DNA from: Blastocladiella emersonii ATCC 22665
Taxonomy: Eukaryota > Blastocladiomycota > Blastocladiomycetes > Blastocladiales > Blastocladiaceae
Assembly (NCBI GenBank): GCA_025594325.1
Contig: JANHCV010000001.1
Coordinates: forward strand, 4,960,001-5,024,000
DNA length: 64,000 nt
Direction: 5' to 3'
Shown in pieces: positions 1 to 10,101 of the stretch. Within the stretch, counting starts at the first letter, position 1. Each line of letters begins with the position of its first letter. The notes below the pieces were generated by a model, which worked only from the letters and a program-made list of their open reading frames with translations, searched no databases and was not told the DNA's origin. The position numbers and the translations under genes are program-made.

Positions 1-807
1 TTGTTGGGCGGGGGAGAGCGAGGGAGCGCGCGGGACCGGTCCTTTCATAGGTTTGCTTCCGACCCTGACACCGTGGGAGCCGATCAACATGCGGTTTAGC
101 CGGCTGGACTCGAGGGTCCTTGCGAGCACAAGACTCGAGGGTTCGCCGGTTCCCGGATGATGCGTCCTGTGATGCGACTCACGCAGTCAGTTACACCACA
201 CTATCACCCCGAAAGCAGCGAGCGTTAATAGCCTCCTATGACGCAGTTACGGCCAGAGGGTCACGAAGCGATTCGGGCTCAGACTCGGACCGGAGGACGC
301 CGGCTGATCCTCTTCGCCGGGAAATCGCGTCCTGACGCGGTCGCGTGACGCACGCGTCGCTGTCTCGCACCAATTGTCTCCGCTCGGCCCACGTGATACG
401 TATTCGCGACGCGTTTCTCGACGTCCAACCCGATGCTGCACACGGACGATGCATGGCGGTCCATGGCGTGCATGAAAGACCGCTCAGGGATCCCCAACCG
501 TTGAGTGTCGCGGAGCGACTCGCCGACGAACGTGCTGCGCCTCCAGTCACGCGGAAGAACATGCACCGAAAGTTGCTGGGACACGCTCGGAGATAGTCGC
601 CACTTCACGCTCGCGTCCATCGCATCACTCTGCTCCGCACCCCACTTTTCATGAAGACAGACTGCAACAACTAGCAGCAACGTTTGCCGGCCAGTGTCGT
701 CATCGACTCCGCCACCCAAACGCCCGCTCTTCTCCTCTCCGTCACCTCCGTCACCTCCGACGCACGCTCCCTCTCCCTCTATATCAACACTACATAGACC
801 GACACCC
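1..807. other. Left-edge region, no convincing gene
   Basis: I see no conserved protein in either strand. The open frames here are short, low in complexity and lack recognisable motifs. The last part should hold the promoter and 5' UTR of the adenylate kinase that starts at 808. The frame of that gene stays open back to a GTG at 694, but the first ATG is at 808, preceded by an A-rich C-rich leader. Confidence 0.5.
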
Positions 808-3103
808 ATGCATCGACCCCCAAAGCCGCACCACGCGCCGCTGGCCGCCGTTAGCCCGAGCCCGGCGTCGATCCCCAGCACCTCGGCGCCACCCGCCTGG
901 GACGACTTCCTGACCCGCGGCGCCAACGGCAAGAACGGCGCAGCCGCCAACAACCGCCGCGGTCCGCGGCCTGGCCCGCGTCGCATCGACCCGAAGCGTA
1001 CGGTGACTTTTTGATGTCATGGCGCGGTGTGTGGCGTCGCTGACCCCGTGCGCGTGTAGACCACGTCGAGCCTCTCTCCGTCGTCGGAACCGGCGTCGGC
1101 CCGAACGCACATCCCCATGCGCTCAACGTCGGCATCGCGGTGACGGCTGCGCCCGCGGCTAACGGACACGGTGCGCCGGGCAAGCAGCACCTCGCGCCGC
1201 TCCCGACCATCGCCGGCGCGGTCACTCTCCCGCCGCTCGTCAAGAAGCCGCTGCTCATCGGCAACCGCAAGCTCATCTTCGTGGGCGGAGGACCTGGATC
1301 GGGCAAAGGCGAGGGCTGCCTTCGCCTCGCCGCCGAGTTCAACCTCACGCACCTGAGCGCTGGCGACCTGCTGCGCGCCGAGGTCGCCCGCGGGACGCCG
1401 ATCGGCGCCGAGCTGAGCCGCATGATGACTGAGGGCCAGCTCGTGCCCATGGTACTGTTCATTTGCGCTACATCCGGGGCAACGACAAGAACTGACGTGT
1501 CGCGTTTCGAGTGTAGAGCGTTACGATCCAGCTGCTGCGCAACGCCATGGAGGCTGCGCTCGCCAATGCGCCTGACCATCACGCCGGCTTCCTCATCGAT
1601 GGGTTCCCGCGCGAGCTCGACCAGGCCCTCGCCTTCGAGGACGCCCTGTCGCTGTCGCCCGACGCGTTCCTGTTCCTCGATTGCCCGCTCCCCGTCCTCG
1701 AGGCTCGCCTCCTCAAGCGCGGCGAAACAAGCGGTCGCGCCGACGACAACATGGAGACGATCCGCAAGCGCTTCAACACGTTCGTGACCCAGTCGATGCC
1801 GGTCGTCGACCACTACCGCGCGCAGGGCAAGGTCATCGAAATTTCCTCTGTGCATGCTCTCGACGTCGTGTACGCCATCATCCGCGGGTCAGTCATCGCT
1901 CGGTTCCCCGACTGGGCGCCGCCTTCTGCTCTCGCGCCTGTCCTCGCTGGCCGTCCGCTCATCTTCATCCTCGGGGGCCCTGGGAGCGGCAAACAGGTCA
2001 ACTGCGAGCACCTGCGCGAGCTGTACACGCTGACGCACCTGTCGGTCGGCGATCTGCTCCGCGCCGAGGTCGCCCGCGGTGGCCCCACGGCCGACGCGCT
2101 CCAGGAGTGCATGCGCACGGGCAAGATCGTCCCCATGGAGACGACGCTCGCCCTCGTCCGCGCCGCCATCGAGGCGTCGCCCAAGGGCTCGAATGGTTTC
2201 CTCATCGACGGGTTCCCGCGCGAAATCGGCCAGGCTGTCGCATGGGAGCGGACCATGGGCACGCCCGACGCCGTGCTATTCTACGACTGCCCGCTCTCGG
2301 TCCTCGAGGCGCGCCTGCTCGAGCGCGGCAAGACCAGTGGTCGTGCCGATGACAACCTCGACACGATCCGGCTCCGGTTCGAGACCTACACCAAGACGTC
2401 CATGCCTGTCGTCGAGTACCACCGCACGCTCGGTCGCGTCGCCACGATCAAGTCCGACGTGCCCATCGACGCCGTTCGCAAGGCGTCCGAGGCCGGGCTC
2501 GACGGCATCCTCGCCAAGTTCGGTCGCTCGCCGCTCCCGAAGCTCACGTTCAAGAACGTTATCATGCTCAGCGGGGGACCAGGGGCAGGAAAAGGGTGCG
2601 GCGCCCAGGCCCTCGTTGCCGCGTTCCACTACGTGCACCTGTCGACGGGCGACCTGCTGCGCGCCGAGGTCGCGGCGGGTACGCCGACGGGCGGGGCGGC
2701 CGCGGCCATCATGCAGGACGGCGACATGGTGCCCATGGACATGATCCGCACGCTGCTGCTCAACGCCATGCGTGCGCACGCGGACGCGCCCGGGTTCATC
2801 ATCGACGGGTACCCGCGCACCCTCGAGCAGGCCAAGGACATTGCGCTGCTGGTCCCGCCGCGGTTCGTCATCTACTACGAGGTCCCGACCGAGGTCCTGG
2901 TCCAGCGTCTGCTCAAGCGCGGCGAGACGAGCGGGCGCGCTGACGACAACGCCGAGACGATCAAGAAGCGCATCGACACGTTCCTCGCGGCCACGATGCC
3001 CGTCATCGAGTACTTTGCGAACATGGGCGTCGTGCACAAGATTGACGGGACGCGCTCGATTGACGAGGTCGCCAAGGACACGCTCGCCCTCTTCGAGGCG
3101 TGA
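808..3103 (+). CDS. Three-domain adenylate kinase
   Basis: Exons 808-997, 1060-1451 and 1517-3103; introns of 62 and 65 nt; 722 residues. After a proline-rich N-terminus of about 130 residues there are three tandem short-type adenylate kinase domains. Their P-loops are GGPGSGKGEG (about 140-149), GGPGSGKQVN (347-356) and GGPGAGKGCG (547-556). Each repeat also has a 'DLLRAEVARG' segment, an IDG(F/Y)PR motif and an 'SGRADDN' lid segment. The family transfers phosphate between ATP and AMP. Triplicated catalytic domains are known from sea urchin sperm flagellar adenylate kinase, so a flagellar role in nucleotide buffering is a reasonable inference, given the dynein gene in this window. Oddity: the usual K-G-T of the P-loop is K-G-E, K-Q-V and K-G-C. 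Family assignment is firm; activity of each domain and cell location are not known. Confidence 0.9.
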
Positions 3104-3323
3104 GTGGACGAGTAGATTTGCTTATTTTGTTGTATTCCCTCGCACAAGATGTACCCTCTCTTGCTTCCGTGACTGTTGTCGCCGTCTTGAATCGGTTGCC
3201 TGACAGGACATGTAACTGAGGTCTTTATTGCCGCGAGTTTGCTCGTCCGTCGTCGGCACTTGCTGAGACGAAGGTTTTCGTGGTCATCGCGGCACATGCG
3301 ATGTTAAGAGTCAAAGAGCACCA

Positions 3324-3355
3324 TGATGGCGGCCCTGATGGCGGCCCTGATGGCA
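3324..3355. repeat. 12-nt tandem repeat, about 2.7 copies
   Basis: The unit GATGGCGGCCCT occurs in direct tandem, the last copy being partial. It lies in intergenic sequence and is too short to suggest a mobile element. A simple slippage repeat is the likeliest explanation. Confidence 0.75.
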
Positions 3356-3494
3356 ACGCATTCGCAGTCCGCGACGGTCGGGACCACGCAACGCTACGCG
3401 ACGCGTGCGACGGCGAGCGGTCAACCGCAGCGGCGAAGACGGCAAAGAGCGGAGAGAAACAAAAACTGGGTATACTAGGAAGACAAACAGAACA

Positions 3495-3821
3495 TCAACA
3501 CGCCTTGACTGCCGCCGCCGGACGAAAAACGGCGGCGCAGCGGCGCTTGAGCGCGCTCCATTTGGGCGAGCGCGGCGAGAAAAAGTACTTGGCCTTAGGG
3601 TCCGGACACTCGGCGCCAACGAGCGTCTGGTCCGAGCCGAGTTCGCTGCCCTTGCTTGCCGTCAGCGAAGTCGGGCCAACAACGGCCGAGCTGCTGCCAC
3701 GACTGCAGTGGTAGCGGACCCAGCGCTTGGCCTGGGTCATGATCTCGCGGTACTTGCGCTGCTTGAGCGACGCGAGCGGGACCGACGACAAGACGATCGG
3801 CGGGAACGACATTTCGGACAT
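3495..3821 (-). CDS. Doubtful small protein, hypothetical
   Basis: A minus-strand open frame runs from about 4040 down to the stop at 3495. It has no ATG near its upstream end, so either an upstream exon is missing or translation starts at an internal ATG (3819-3821), giving 108 residues. The translation reads like a protein rather than noise: a Q/W-rich upstream part (QLSWQQPQ, then QLQWQQLQ), then 'SEMSEMSFPP', 'KQRKYREIMTQAKRW' and a basic C-terminus. I do not recognise a family. It lies just downstream of the P450 on the same strand, so it could also be long 3' UTR. Confidence 0.25.
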   Translation of the reverse strand: MSEMSFPPIVLSSVPLASLKQRKYREIMTQAKRWVRYHCSRGSSSAVVGPTSLTASKGSELGSDQTLVGAECPDPKAKYFFSPRSPKWSALKRRCAAVFRPAAAVKAC

Positions 3822-4074
3822 CTCGGACTCGGTCTTGTTGAGCGGCGGCGGCGACGGCTTGTCGTTCTGGAGCTGCTGCCACTGCAACTGAGGAACGACG
3901 GCGGGTGTCGCGGCCGGCCCGGGGTGGTGGTGGTGATCCTGCGGCTGCTGCCACGACAGCTGGATCGGGACCACGGGCGGGGCGGAGATGGTAGTCGAGA
4001 GAGTCTCGAGGCACGAACTTACACAAGCGAAACTGTTGGTATATCAAAGGCAACAAACACCCCTACCGAGCCAC

Positions 4075-5907
4075 CTAGTCGCGGCGCTTGAGCTTGATCT
4101 CGATACCCGTGGCGTGGAGCAGGTTGCCACTGGGCGTCGTGTCGGGGACGCCTGCGAGCGCGGCCTTGTTACCCGTGACGGTCCACTCGTAGCGGAGCAG
4201 CAGCATCGACAGGATGACGCGCTGCTCGACGATCGAGAACTGCTGGCCGAGGCAGATACGCTGGCCGCCGCCGAACGGCACCCACTTGAAGTCATGTGCG
4301 CTCGGGTTCATGGCCATGACCTTGTCCTCGTTGGCGAGGAACCGCTCGGGCTTGAACTTTTCCGCGTCGTCGCCCCAGTACTCGCTTGCCGTCTGGACCG
4401 CGTGCACGTCCGACGCGACGAAGCTGCCCGTGCCGAGGTGGAGCCCGCTCGACAGCGTCACGGGCTCCATGAGCTCGCGCATCGGCATGGCGGGCACGCT
4501 CGGGTACAGGCGCATCGTCTCCTTGATGATGGCCGTGAGGTACGGCATCTGGGCCTGCTCGTCGTTGGTCGGGAACGGGAAGTCGCCGGCCGCCATGCCC
4601 TTGTCCGCGTCGCCCATGACGGCGAGCACCTCGGCGCGCGCCTTGCGCTGGATCTCCGGGTTCATGCCGAGCGAGTAGAGCACGAACGTGAGCGCGTTGG
4701 CCGTGGTGTCGTGTCCGGCGATGAAGAAGACGATGGTGTTGGCGCGCAGCTCCTCGCGCGAGAACCCGCCCGACTCGCTGGCCGTGACCATGAGCTCGAG
4801 GAGGTCCTTGGCGTCGTCGTCGTCGCCCGAGTCGTCGACGCCCGCGGCGCGGCGCTTGGCGGCCTCGGCGGCCTTGGCGTCGATCAGCGAGTAGATGAAC
4901 TTGTTGAACTCGTCGACCGACTTGGCGAACCGGGCGTAGCTGGGCAGGAACTTGTTGATGGGCGCGAGCAGGATGAACTTGGGGTTGAGCATGTCCTTCA
5001 TGACGGCGTGGTACGTCTCGACCATGGGCGTGTTGGGGTTCTCGATCGAGCCGAAGTTGGTCCCGAACGCGGCCTGCGACAGCGCGTCGAGCGTCATGCG
5101 GGTCATCCAGTCCGACACGTTGACGGTCGTGCCGCCGGCCTCGAGCTTGTCAAACTGCTCGAGCAGCGAGCGCGCGGGCGGACCGAAGATGGACGTGGCC
5201 CAGCCGCGGCGGAAGGCCGGGTTCACGACCTTGCGCTGGCGCTTCCAGTTGGGCGTCTACGAGGGAGAGGGCCGGGCGTTAGCATCCGGAGACGAGCGCT
5301 TGAGAGCGGAGTCGAAGCGTACCCGCGTCATGGCCACGTTCTGCCCGAGGAAGGCGCGGCTGACCTGGTTCGGCATCTTGGTCGCGTCCATCTTCTCGAA
5401 CTGCTCGTGGCCCGTGAGCAGCAGCTTCGAGTCCTCGGGGTTGGCCACGACGACAGTCCAACGACCAAACCTACCCGCGTTCCGCGACAACCGTGAGCAC
5501 GCGTACGCGTAGCCGAGCGACGCGCGTGTGAGAACGTACATCCAGGTGAGCCACATGCGCGGCGTCTCGTTCATACTCTTGATCGCGCCGCGACGCAGCG
5601 CGTCCTCGCGCAGCAGCTTCATCATCTCGGGCCGCCAGTTGAGGAAGCCCTCGCCCGACGTGAGGTAGTGGATCGTCTTGCGGATCGGGATGCGCGGCAG
5701 GTGGCGGAGGTGCGGCGGGACGCGGAACATTTTCCACCAGATGTGGCCCGAGACGACGGCGACGGTGGCGAGCGCCGCGAGGAGCGCCGACTTGCGCGGG
5801 CCGAGTAGCTGCGTCAGCTGCATGAGCGGGGCCAGACGCTGCTCGAGGTGCAGCGGCTCGAGGGCTTTGGCGACTGTGGTCAGCAGGTTGCTTGCAGTTG
5901 ATTCCAT
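4075..5907 (-). CDS. Cytochrome P450 monooxygenase
   Basis: Exons 5907-5540, 5470-5323 and 5256-4075; introns of 69 and 66 nt (GTACG...TAG); 565 residues. The protein has an N-terminal membrane anchor (about residues 39-57) and then the P450 fold: 'WKRQRKVVNPAF' C-helix region, I-helix AGHDTT (about 350), K-helix ETMR (ExxR, about 416), 'FKPERF', and the haem loop FGGGQRICLG (about 500) with its cysteine ligand. All residues needed for a working haem-thiolate monooxygenase at the ER membrane are present. The proline-rich anchor region resembles microsomal fatty-acid/alkane hydroxylases, but substrate cannot be read from sequence. Start choice: first ATG after a TATA-like box at 5963-5970. Confidence 0.92.
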
Positions 5908-6253
5908 GGTTGCGTGGTGAGTATCGAGAGAGAGAGCTGTCTAGGTGGGGAGCGGAGGCCGCTTTAAATACGCGTCCTTGACCAACGTGTACGCCGCGCT
6001 TCAACTGACTGAAGACCACGCTGCGATCCGCTGTTCCGCCGGACCACGGATTCACACGCGTGCTGGGAGGCACCCGGCGGAGGACTGCGAGCGCCGGATC
6101 TCGATCGTCGTCGTGTTTCGTCTCCTGACCCGGTCGGTCCGTAGGACGCGAACGCGGACATGTGTGGCTGCGCCACCCTCCACGCGCTCAGCCACCGCCA
6201 CTCTCGTTTCCAACCTCGCGTCGAGTGCTCATCGCCAAGCAAGTAATGGTATA
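5908..6253. other. Intergenic region between P450 and kinase
   Basis: Holds the P450 promoter on the minus strand and the 3' end of the upstream kinase. No gene recognised. Confidence 0.5.
5963..5970 (-). promoter_or_regulatory. TATA-like box of the P450 gene
   Basis: Read on the minus strand this is TATTTAAA, an AT-only octamer in GC-rich surroundings, about 55 nt upstream of the P450 start codon. Placement fits a core promoter. Seen in sequence; function inferred. Confidence 0.45.
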
Positions 6254-8633
6254 TCATAACGCGTCGCGTATCAACGGATGACTCAACAACTGCGCCGCCG
6301 TCGCGCGCCGCCTTGGGTCCCACTCGAGGCACCGCTGCACAAGGTCAAGAACGAGCGGGTCGACGGAGCCGACCTGGCACAGCTGCGACAGGAGCGGGTG
6401 GTGGTTGGGCACCATGGGGAACAGCGGCTCCATGAACTTGTACTGGAGGTACCCCATGGCGTCGGTGCCCGTCACGTACCCGACCTCCTCGTCGCCGCGC
6501 GGCTGCTCGGGCCCGGGCTCGCCGTCCGCGCCCACGACGCCGTTCAGGTTGATCGGCCGCCGCGTCGACAGGAACGAGGTGCGCGGGGTACTCGGGATTG
6601 ATGCCGCGAGCGAGGACGAGGCCAGGTTGGCGAGCGGGTCGGCGACCTCCTCGAGCGGCGTCACGAGCCCCTCGGGCGGCGCCGACTCGACGACCACCGC
6701 GTCCTTGGCCGCGTACCGGTAGTGCGGGCCGATCGACTTGCGGTTGCCGAGCAGCGCGCCGAACCCGCCCGACTGGTTCGTTTCGGAGGTCGCGGTCGTC
6801 GTGTCGAGTGCGGACTCAGACTTGGGCGCGAGGAGCGGCGACGGCGGGCCGGCCGACTGCGCCGGGAGGGTGAGGTTGTCGGACGACGACGACGAGGTCG
6901 AGTCGCGGCCCGCGCCGCTGATGTAGTCGAGCAGCCGGCGTAAACGCGAGGATGGAGGTTGTGGTGGCGAGTTGATGGTCGAGTACTGGCCCTGCGCGCG
7001 GTGATTCGAGAGAGTCAGCGACGCGGCATCGCGGGAAGTGTCAGCGAGACAACGTACGAGCATGAAGTAGAGCGACCACACGTTGTCGATCTCGGAGAAT
7101 GGCGGCTTGGCGAGGAGCATCTCGTAGATCACGCAGCCTAAGCTCCAGATATCTTGAGCGCCCTTGATTTCCATGGTCTGGTTGCCGGCCACGACTACAC
7201 GCACGGCGATGACACTGTCAGCACTCGAACACGTCACTCCGTTCGCGCAATACGAACCTTCAGGGGCCAGATAACTCGGCGTCCCAACAACGCGCGCGTC
7301 GTGGACCTTGCGGCAGCACAGACCGTAGATCTTAGCCGAGCTGAAATCCGCGTGCTTGAGGATGCCCTCGCGGATCATGATATTGGCGGGTTTCACGTCG
7401 CGGTGCACGATCCCGTGGCGGTGCAGGAACTCGAGCCCGTGGACGAGCTGGCGGATCCAGAACGACAGGATGCGCATGTCGCGCAGCGGGCCATTGGCGC
7501 GGACCCACTCGGCGAGCGTGCCGCCGTCGCAGTACTCCATGAACAGGAAGCAGTCCTCGTCCATGAGGTGCGACCCGTAGTACGACAGCACGTTCGGGTG
7601 GTCCGACAGCGCCATGGCGCCGATCAGCTGCTCGAAGTTGCGCCGGTTCAGGTGCGGGTTGGCCGACGGCAGGTGGAAGTGTTTCGTCGCGACCTGCACG
7701 GGTTTCGCCGGCGCGGGCGGGGTCAGGGTCGCGAGGTAGACGAGGCCTAGCCACATAGTTCGAGGGTTAGCTCATACAGGTCAGAAACCGGTGAGTTGAA
7801 CGAAGTGTACCGACGGCGCCCTGGCCGATGAGCTCCTCGAGGCGGTAATGGAGGTGGTTCCCGAGATCCGTCTCGTCGGGGTCGAGTTCATCGAGATCGT
7901 CTTCCACGTCCTCGGTCTCCGACTCGGACAGCACACCGCCGTCGTCGGTCGACAGGCGTGACGCGTTGGACTGCGACCGCGTCCGCTCCACACCATCCGG
8001 CCCATCCGCGGCAGCCTGCGGCGGCGAGCGCGCAAACCAGTTATCGCGCTCGTCGACGGGGCTGATGCGGTCGAGCAGGCCGAGTGTGCGCGGTAGGTGC
8101 GCGCGGAGCCACGACGCGGCCGCGCTCGTGGTGGGCATCGGTGGTGGTGGTGGCGCGGCGCCGTGGTACTCGGTCGTCGCGTCCCGCAGGCTGTCCGCGG
8201 ACGGGCGCGGCGAGAGGCGGCCCGCCGCCAATACCTGCGACCCGCCACCACCGCCGTCAACGGGCGGTGACCGCGCGCGCATCAGCGGCGAGTGCGGCGA
8301 CTGCGAGCGGTTAAGGCGCGTGTGCGGCGACTTGTTGCGCGAAGCCGACACGGACGACGCGGACCGCGACAGGTTTCCCGTCGACGACGAAGATGACGAG
8401 ACGACACCATCGGACGAGTCCTGGCGGAAGATAAAGTGGGAGCGCAGGTCGGCGGCGTGCGGCAGCTGGCGGCGGTAGCGGATCCGTTTCGCGGGCTCGT
8501 CCGGGTGGTACAGGAACAGGGCGAGCTTGAGCAAGGCGAGCTGGAACAGCGTGCCGAGCTTGTCGCGCTCGCGCTGCCGCTCGGCCTCGCCGACGTGCTC
8601 GAGCTCGAGCTTCTGCAGGAGGACGCCGACCAT
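6254..8633 (-). CDS. Ste11/Bck1-like (MAPKKK-type) protein kinase
   Basis: Exons 8633-7811, 7746-7258, 7194-7058 and 6991-6254; introns of 64, 63 and 66 nt; 728 residues. The N-terminal 260 residues are mainly Ser/Pro-rich and acidic. The kinase domain starts at about 268 with 'IGQGAVGLVYLA'. It has the VAIK-type lysine (VATKHF), HRDVKPANIM, 'GTPSYLAPE' and 'DIWSLGCVIYEML'. The C-lobe ends with 'CLEWDPRRRATAAQLLSHP'. This pattern fits the Ste11/NPK1 MAP3K group. Two oddities: the magnesium-binding DFG is DFS, and about 200 low-complexity residues are inserted between the 'PPFSEIDNVWSLYFML' segment and the last conserved part. The second intron uses an unusual donor (GTTCGT). Upstream activator and target are unknown. 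Confidence 0.85.
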
Positions 8634-8966
8634 GGTGCGGGCGGCGGGGGTCGCGTCGCGTCTGAGCGGGCGCGCGATCCGGGAGCAAGGGTGCAAGTAG
8701 TAGTGTGCCGCTGGCGTCGCAGGCGCTCAGGCAGGCATGTATTGTATCGTTTCTTGTTGCGTGGGGAGAGGAAGCGGGGGAGGCAGGCGGTGCCAAGTCG
8801 GTGCGGCCGGCTCTCGAGGCTGAGCGTTTTCTCCGGGTCCTCGGCGTCTCCCGCAACGCGGCCGCAGCCGCGGAAAGCCCCGCGCACGTGCAGTTGATTA
8901 ATCGACGCGACGTTTAACCGGAACAAGGCAACGACACAGAGCGTCAAAACTGGTGCGTGTGTATTG
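8634..8966. other. Intergenic region, kinase promoter and SLD5 3' end
   Basis: No gene recognised. On the minus strand it holds the promoter of the Ste11-like kinase and, at 8960-8965, an AATACA hexamer next to the SLD5 stop codon. Confidence 0.5.
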
Positions 8967-9869
8967 CTAGATGAGCTCGGCCTCGCCGCGCAGCAGCATT
9001 CGCCGGATGCCCATGTATCGCACGAGGTACATTTCGCCCTCCATCATGGCCACGGGCTCCGTGTCGTCGGGCAGCTGCACGTCGCCAATGTCGCGCAGGA
9101 TGCGCACGAACACGGCCTGGTCCATGACGGGCTTGGGGACTAGACGGGTGAGCACTTGGGGGTCAGTGGTCTTCCTCGCACGCGATCCGACGCGAAGCAG
9201 CGTACCCATGTCAACGTGCTCCGACTCCTCGTCGACGGCCTGGAACAGCTCGGGGAGGTGCTTCCCGACCGTGTCGTGGAGATGGGTGCGGAGCAGCGCG
9301 GCGTACTTTTCCGCGTACTGCGCCTCGTACGGCGACAGGATCGCGCGGGCGGCCTCGACGCGGTCGGGCGCCATGAGGAACAGCGCGACGTGCTCGATCT
9401 TGTGCAGGCGCGTGCGCAGGTAGCTGCGCAGGACAAACTTGACGCGCTCCACGTCCATGGCCTTGATGATCTGCGCCAGGTCCGCCGCGCCCTCGGCCAG
9501 GTCCGACGCCTGGTACGACAGCAGCTCCGTCAGGTTCTCGACCGCCGCGTGCTGGAACGGCAGCAGCTCGGGCGCGAACCGCTCGTTCACCCACGCTTTC
9601 GTCAGCACGTCCAGGTCTGGCGACCCGTCGTCGTCGCCCGCCTCGTCGTCGAGCGGGTTGCCAATGCCGCCGGCGGTGCCTGACGCGGTCCCGAGCGTCG
9701 TCCCGAGCGTGGGTTCCCGGCTGTCGTCGGGGAACTCGTCGCGGTCCTGCGTGTCAAACTCGGCGAGCGCGTCGAGCGCCTGCGTGTCGAGATCGAAGCT
9801 GTCGGCGAGCGCGCCGAGCCCGTCGTCGTCATCGCCGATCTGCCTTGGGGGCGACGGTGGATTTGACAT
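8967..9869 (-). CDS. SLD5: GINS complex subunit Sld5
   Basis: Exons 9869-9206 and 9139-8967, 278 residues. SLD5 is one of four GINS subunits in the CMG replicative helicase. The acidic N-terminus is followed by the family signature 'LTKAWVNERFAPELLPFQ', the helix 'MDVERVKFVLRSYLRTRLHK', and the B-domain 'VPKPVMDQAVFVRIL' up to the very C-terminal 'GEAELI'. The 66-nt intron (9140-9205) keeps the frame open and has no stop, so it is easily read as coding. Removing it joins 'HVDM' to 'VPKPVMD', which restores the spacing seen in other Sld5 proteins; this plus the GTACG/TAG ends is why I splice it. Confidence 0.9.
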   Translation of the reverse strand: MSNPPSPPRQIGDDDDGLGALADSFDLDTQALDALAEFDTQDRDEFPDDSREPTLGTTLGTASGTAGGIGNPLDDEAGDDDGSPDLDVLTKAWVNERFAPELLPFQHAAVENLTELLSYQASDLAEGAADLAQIIKAMDVERVKFVLRSYLRTRLHKIEHVALFLMAPDRVEAARAILSPYEAQYAEKYAALLRTHLHDTVGKHLPELFQAVDEESEHVDMGTLLRVGSRARKTTDPQVLTRLVPKPVMDQAVFVRILRDIGDVQLPDDTEPVAMMEGEMYLVRYMGIRRMLLRGEAELI

Positions 9870-10101
9870 GTGTGTGTTCCGTTGCAGTGGGTGTTGCCGT
9901 CCTCGAGGAGCTCAAGTTACATGCGAGGTCGCGGGTGTGGAGAAGGAGCGTCGCCGACCTCCTGCGGCGACTTCGTGACGCACTCGCGACTTGGTCGGTC
10001 GCGCCGATCACCCACTTCTCCGCTTCCCGTGCCCCGTTGGTCGCTACTAGTCAATAAAATGTATTCGACACCCGCCCTACCTCCACACACACAGGGAGAA
10101 C
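9870..10101. other. SLD5 promoter and RRP6 3' end
   Basis: A 232-bp gap between two minus-strand genes. An AATACA hexamer lies at 10060-10065 on the minus strand, 36 nt past the RRP6 stop, as a possible 3' processing signal. Confidence 0.4.

Larger units (their letters stand above)
3104..4074. other. Intergenic region with 12-nt tandem repeat
   Basis: Between the adenylate kinase stop and the P450 stop. It holds the doubtful minus-strand frame described separately, plus a short tandem repeat of a 12-nt unit (GATGGCGGCCCT, about 2.7 copies) at 3324-3355. No RNA gene or conserved protein was recognised. Confidence 0.4.

Noticed and set aside
5471-5506. 36-nt intron in the P450
   Set aside because: A donor at 5539 (GTACGT) gives a 69-nt intron with the standard consensus and a better join (TWM-FGRW).
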